Shown here: in pieces, positions 60,160-64,000 of the stretch
How positions within the stretch are numbered: position 1 is the first letter of the stretch
Layout of the letters: every line of letters starts with the position of its first letter
Origin: Candidatus Poribacteria bacterium
Lineage (GTDB): Bacteria; Poribacteria; WGA-4E; WGA-3G
Length of the DNA: 64,000 nucleotides
Reading direction: 5' to 3'
NCBI GenBank assembly: GCA_026702755.1
Contig: JAPPBX010000029.1
Coordinates: 1 to 64,000 of the forward strand
Notes under the pieces: model-generated
What the model saw: the letters and a program-made list of their open reading frames with translations, nothing else
The model's database searches: none
Told to the model about the DNA's origin: nothing
Program-made: the position numbers and the translations under genes

Positions 60160-61395
60160 ATGCTTTATTTAACTGTTATTTTCACGGTCTATATCCTATT
60201 TTTTTCAATCCAACTGACTGTAACAGCCCAAAGCGTCAACATTTCTGAACCTGTCCCTCCGCCAGATGCTGTCCGCAAAACTTTTAACCTTGACCCGTTT
60301 TACGAGCAGTGGGTTGATGTGGAAGGATTGCCTGTTGTTGCATCATCAAAGGTGAATCCTTATGCCGTGAAAGAAGCGGTATGGCTCATTCGGCAGATGA
60401 TTGGGCACCGACAAGATGTGTTGCAGGCACTTGCGCGAAACAACGTGCGTTTTGCTGTGATGGCACATAACGAACTGACGACCCAAATTCCTGAACACAG
60501 TGATCTGCAACCCGACTATTATTGGGACCGGCGCGCACGTGGTTTAGGTTCCACGCCAACAAGACCTGCTGTAAGTTGTGGTGAGGAAAATCTGCTTAAC
60601 TATTCAGGAGACCCTTATTTGACTGAAAACATTCTGGTCCACGAATTCGCGCATGCAATTCACCAGATGGGATTAAATACGGTGGATTCCAGTTTCGATG
60701 ACCGTCTTAAGGTGCTATATGATGCTGCAGTCGAAAAAGGATTGTGGAAAGACACCTACGCCATTACAAACAGAGCGGAATACTGGGCGGAAGGCACGCA
60801 GTCTTGGTTTGACACAAATCGGGCAAACGACGACCAACATAACCATGTTGACACCCGTGACAAGTTGAAAGAATACGATCCAGCACTCGCTGCGCTGCTA
60901 ACTGAAGTTTATGGGGACATGGACTGGCGATATACACAGGCAATAACCCGTACACATCTCGTACATCTTCAAGGGTTCACTCCTGAAGAATCCCCAGAGT
61001 TTGAGTGGCCCTCCGAATTGATAGAACTAACAGAGTTCCACCAGCAATTAAAGGATTCAGACAGCGATGGTAATGGCAAGTGGATAGACCTGAAGGCGCA
61101 CGATCCGATTCTGCTGCCAAATCTAAAATCTGGAGATGATGATACCGAAACAGCAATCATCTTCGTAAACGGCACGAAAACCGAGATCGCCTACTATTGG
61201 GTGGATTATGAAGGCAATGAGAAATTCTACGGTAAGGTTGCGCCGGATGCCCTCGTCAATCAACACACCTACTCTGGGCATATCTGGGTCATCAAAAATG
61301 TGAATGGGCAAAACCTTGCTGGGTTCCGTGCTGCAGGAAAAACGGGACGTGCACTTATTAGCACAGAGTCTCCGAGTGGCCAATCAGATGAATAG
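60160..61395 (+). CDS. Secreted zinc metalloprotease-like protein with C-terminal VHL beta domain
   Basis: The 411-residue protein has a signal peptide (about 1-23, ending VTAQ), a zincin domain with HEFAH (161-165) and downstream Glu207 or Glu211 (EYWAEGTQSWFD) as third ligand, an acidic D-S-D-G-N-G loop (about 299-306) and a C-terminal von Hippel-Lindau beta domain (about 332-390). In the VHL domain Tyr357, Thr370, His374 and Trp376 align with human VHL Tyr98, Ser111, His115 and Trp117, the hydroxyproline pocket, with identical spacing (13, 4, 2). This suggests a hydroxyproline- or collagen-binding secreted protease. It lies between a restriction-modification pair and a GHKL ATPase. Confidence 0.8.
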   Translation: MLYLTVIFTVYILFFSIQLTVTAQSVNISEPVPPPDAVRKTFNLDPFYEQWVDVEGLPVVASSKVNPYAVKEAVWLIRQMIGHRQDVLQALARNNVRFAVMAHNELTTQIPEHSDLQPDYYWDRRARGLGSTPTRPAVSCGEENLLNYSGDPYLTENILVHEFAHAIHQMGLNTVDSSFDDRLKVLYDAAVEKGLWKDTYAITNRAEYWAEGTQSWFDTNRANDDQHNHVDTRDKLKEYDPALAALLTEVYGDMDWRYTQAITRTHLVHLQGFTPEESPEFEWPSELIELTEFHQQLKDSDSDGNGKWIDLKAHDPILLPNLKSGDDDTETAIIFVNGTKTEIAYYWVDYEGNEKFYGKVAPDALVNQHTYSGHIWVIKNVNGQNLAGFRAAGKTGRALISTESPSGQSDE

Positions 61396-61447
61396 GTGAT
61401 AGATTTGATTTTATCCTTGATTAAAGCCTTGCTTTGGGGGACAGATT

Positions 61448-64000
61448 ATGGCGGCAAATTACAAAAAGATAATCGAAGAGCACGAAAAACGATATGGATG
61501 GGATGCAAAGCCTCGTCGTATTTACAAACGGCTTTACAGCGACAAAACACATTTCGTCTATGAACTCATTCAGAATGCTGATGATAACAAAAGCCAAAAC
61601 CTTGAACTGCAACTGGACAAGAATGATTTGCTTGTTTGGAACGATGGAGATCAGTTTAGCGAAGAAGATGTGCGCAACATCTGTTCGCTAGGTTCAAGTA
61701 ATAAAGACCTGACACAAATTGGCACTTTCGGCATCGGCTTCAAAGCGGTTTACAACTATACAGATTTCCCGGAAATCTACTCTGGTGTTGAACGTTTTCT
61801 TATCCGAGATCTTATCAAACCAGAAGGCATTGCTGAAATGGATTTTGCAGTTGCAGAACAAGTAGATAACGGCAAAACGGTCTTTCGTTTGCCTTTCAAA
61901 GATGGTCTGCATCAAGAAGAGATTGAGCGATTGAAAAATCGGCTTCGCAATTTAAACAAGCGAGCCTTACTATTTCTACGTCATCTCGAAATGGTGCACT
62001 GGCGTGATGTGCGCGACGCACAAGAAGGTTCTTATTCCTGTCATCGCCAACCTCATAGTAAAATTCAGGGTGCGTCCGAAGTCAAGTTAACTGTGTCGTT
62101 GAACGGTAATAATCAACCTTCGGAGACATTCCTCGTTTTTCGCAAGGAAGTTCAACCACCGCAATATGTAATTAATCAATTGTTGCAACAAGAAGAAGAT
62201 GACGAAGATCGACAACGTATTCAGCGATCCGCGGGAAAGTTACAACCTGTTGAAGTTGCATTCAAAGTACAGGATGGTGGGGTCACAGCAATAGACGATT
62301 GTGTATTATTTGCCTATCTTCCAACCCAGAAAGAAACTCGTCTGCGATTTCTCATTCAGGCACGCTATCAAACAACGCCTGCTCGTGATAATATTTCAAA
62401 TGACAACCCATGGAACAAATGGTTAGTGCAAGAAACCGCCAGCTTCCTTCCGGATGTATTGGAACACTTGAAAGCAGGTGGTTTGCTTACTCCTACGTTT
62501 TTTAATGTAATGCCTCTGAGGGATGACAACGTGCCCGCGGGATATGAACTCATCTTCGAGGCATTACGCAGGGCGATGCAAGATCGTCCATTCGTTCCGA
62601 CACAAAACGGAGGGTATGCAAAAGCAGAACATGTGCTTTATCCTCATGCTAAACCCTTGCGACAATTGATTAAGGTCGATTGGCTACATCCGAATAATTG
62701 GTTGCATCCTGAGATACGAAATACAGAAGAGTTTCGTCGATGTTTTAGTGCTATGCGTGAAGCAGGTGTACAAATGGCGGATGTCAGTCGCGTCTTGCGC
62801 TGGCTTGAACAGCAAAAACCATCATGGTTTGAGGACAGACCTAGTGACTGGCTGTGTTCTTTGTATGTCTATCTGAATAGCCAGAAATCCGAATTGAAGC
62901 GAATAAAGAAGCTGCCATTGGTTCGCCTTGAAAGTGGGCAGCATGTGTGTGCAGGCAACCAGTCGGTGTTTTTCCCACCAGATCAAGCTAAAGTGAGCGA
63001 AGAAATAGTTCCCTTCTTCATGGAATTGCCTATCCTTCAATCCGCTCTGCTTACAGGGAACGCACGCCCTGTCATTGAAACTTTCTTAAAAAGTCTAGGG
63101 GTTAAGATGTTGCACCCTGAAGATTTGATTTGTGAATCAATTTTCCCTAGGTACCTTCAAGCTAATAAACCTACCGTAGAGCAAAACCGTTTGCATGTGC
63201 GTTACCTTCGTCATTTTTGGTCAAAAGCTTCAAAAGCAGCGCGTAGTAGTTTGAGTAAAGAAATTGGTAAGATCCCAATTCTATTGGTTTATGGGGGAAA
63301 TCAACAAGAAACTGTTTGCTTCTTAGAACCTTGCAACGCCTATCTCTCCCAAGTTTATACGGGTGATGCTGGTTTAGAAACCTACTTTTCTGGATGCTGC
63401 AACGTTTGGTATGTGGATGATGGCTATCTAGACAGTGATCCTGATCCGAAAAATTGGCTCCAGTTTTTGAAATGGCTTGGTGCTATGGATACACCGCGAG
63501 TTGTTATAGAAAACTTAACCATCAGTTCCCAAAACTGTCAAGAACTTGACAAACGCAACCTTGAGTGGAAAAATAGTAAGAAAGGGTTAACCATTGAAGA
63601 TCGCCACTTTGATGGTCTGTGGGAAGTGTTGACTCGAATTAGCAATCATAAGGAAATAAATCTTGCGCAGATTCTTTGGCATCTATTAGTTAAAGCACTT
63701 CCGTCCGGAAGATCGCATCGATATGCCTTTTTTCAAGGCATTTATCGCTGGGGCAATGATAATTCTCAATCTGAATCCTTTGAGGCTACGTTTTATCGCC
63801 AACTGCAGGAAACAGCGTGGCTTCCTGATGAACAAGGCAATTTTCATATTCCTTCGGAGTGTTTCGCTCCAGCTGATAATAATCGTGAGGTATTGGGGGG
63901 CAGTGTTCCTTACTTGCCCTCTGATTTTGATATTAGCACAGGACCTGCCCGATGGCTAGCTGAGAAGTTGGGCGTGCACTTACAGGCGGATGCAGATGGT
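61448..64000 (+). CDS. Sacsin-like GHKL (HSP90-type) ATPase, truncated by window end
   Basis: From an ATG with GGGGGACAG upstream the frame is open for 851 codons to the edge, with no stop. The N-terminus is a sacsin/HSP90-type ATP-binding domain: N-box ELIQNADD (39-46, Glu39 and Asn43), G1-type WNDGDQF (64-70) and G2 GTFGIGFKAVY (92-102). The remaining 750 residues are large, mixed alpha/beta and show no recognised motif. Sacsin-like ATPases are common in bacterial defence islands and in some restriction systems. It follows the VHL protease by 52 bases and the C5-methyltransferase two genes before. A defence role is plausible, not shown. Confidence 0.75.
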   Translation, partial: MAANYKKIIEEHEKRYGWDAKPRRIYKRLYSDKTHFVYELIQNADDNKSQNLELQLDKNDLLVWNDGDQFSEEDVRNICSLGSSNKDLTQIGTFGIGFKAVYNYTDFPEIYSGVERFLIRDLIKPEGIAEMDFAVAEQVDNGKTVFRLPFKDGLHQEEIERLKNRLRNLNKRALLFLRHLEMVHWRDVRDAQEGSYSCHRQPHSKIQGASEVKLTVSLNGNNQPSETFLVFRKEVQPPQYVINQLLQQEEDDEDRQRIQRSAGKLQPVEVAFKVQDGGVTAIDDCVLFAYLPTQKETRLRFLIQARYQTTPARDNISNDNPWNKWLVQETASFLPDVLEHLKAGGLLTPTFFNVMPLRDDNVPAGYELIFEALRRAMQDRPFVPTQNGGYAKAEHVLYPHAKPLRQLIKVDWLHPNNWLHPEIRNTEEFRRCFSAMREAGVQMADVSRVLRWLEQQKPSWFEDRPSDWLCSLYVYLNSQKSELKRIKKLPLVRLESGQHVCAGNQSVFFPPDQAKVSEEIVPFFMELPILQSALLTGNARPVIETFLKSLGVKMLHPEDLICESIFPRYLQANKPTVEQNRLHVRYLRHFWSKASKAARSSLSKEIGKIPILLVYGGNQQETVCFLEPCNAYLSQVYTGDAGLETYFSGCCNVWYVDDGYLDSDPDPKNWLQFLKWLGAMDTPRVVIENLTISSQNCQELDKRNLEWKNSKKGLTIEDRHFDGLWEVLTRISNHKEINLAQILWHLLVKALPSGRSHRYAFFQGIYRWGNDNSQSESFEATFYRQLQETAWLPDEQGNFHIPSECFAPADNNREVLGGSVPYLPSDFDISTGPARWLAEKLGVHLQADADG

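Noticed and set aside
61494-61691. 65-residue ORF inside the sacsin-like gene
   Set aside because: Out of frame with the long open frame carrying HSP90-type ATPase motifs.
1-64000. CRISPR array, tRNA or rRNA genes
   Set aside because: No regularly spaced repeats of CRISPR length, no cloverleaf with a TTCGA-type loop or rRNA motif was recognised by eye; a covariance-model search would be decisive.

Overview
The window looks like chromosomal DNA of an uncultured, heterotrophic bacterium with a large genome, most plausibly a marine or sponge-associated lineage of the Candidatus Poribacteria type. That placement is inference. It rests on gene style: many xylose-isomerase-like TIM barrels, sugar-acid dehydratases, a phytanoyl-CoA dioxygenase, a sulfatase, LamG proteins, and eukaryote-like ankyrin, C-type lectin and VHL domains. 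No rRNA, tRNA, CRISPR array, transposase or prophage was recognised, so there is no direct taxonomic marker.

Layout. 1-3134 (minus): a partial small gene, two sugar isomerase/epimerase TIM barrels and a D-galactonate dehydratase. 3560-12622 (plus): a tandem array of seven paralogous secreted proteins; six end in a C-type-lectin-like domain and the seventh is a lipoprotein without it. 12654-18343 (minus): pyrB fused to a PyrI-like zinc domain, pyrD, a polytopic membrane protein, small membrane proteins and an M50-like protease. 18569-27600 (plus): aroC, a CHAD gene broken by a repeat, a ROK kinase, a large unknown protein, an ATPase + DUF4435 pair resembling PARIS phage defence, and two sugar-type oxidoreductases. 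27646-31855 (minus): a MalK/UgpC-type ATPase and a TPR protein with two TlpA-type thioredoxin domains. 32117-33990 (plus): a hydroxyacid dehydrogenase and a TIM barrel, ending in a strong bidirectional terminator. 34074-37614 (minus): two secreted jelly-roll-like proteins, a thiamine-binding protein and an aldo-keto reductase. 37845-45024 (plus): an rmlB-like gene, PhyH, a methyltransferase-HNH fusion, a dehydrogenase, a GNAT protein, a cupin and a second methyltransferase. 45137-53903 (minus): GH95 fucosidase, ankyrin protein, sulfatase, TPR protein, two LamG proteins and mannonate dehydratase. 54092-57975 (plus): two divergent GH32 proteins flanking an unknown gene. 58033-64000 (plus): a HindV-like restriction-modification pair, a secreted metalloprotease with a VHL beta domain, and the first 851 codons of a sacsin-like GHKL ATPase that runs off the edge.

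How it works together. Much of the metabolism suits scavenging of complex, probably sulfated, fucosylated or uronate-containing glycans: sulfatase, fucosidase, GH32, galactonate and mannonate dehydratases, isomerases and sugar dehydrogenases. Secreted lectin-like, LamG and jelly-roll proteins may bind matrix or glycans. Defence functions are scattered (PARIS-like pair, three DNA methyltransferases, an HNH fusion) and concentrated at the right edge. The most novel items are the lectin-domain array, a C-terminal motif (V-E-P-x-G/A-K-L-x-T-x-W) shared by four secreted proteins, and the VHL-domain protease, which keeps the hydroxyproline-pocket residues of human VHL.
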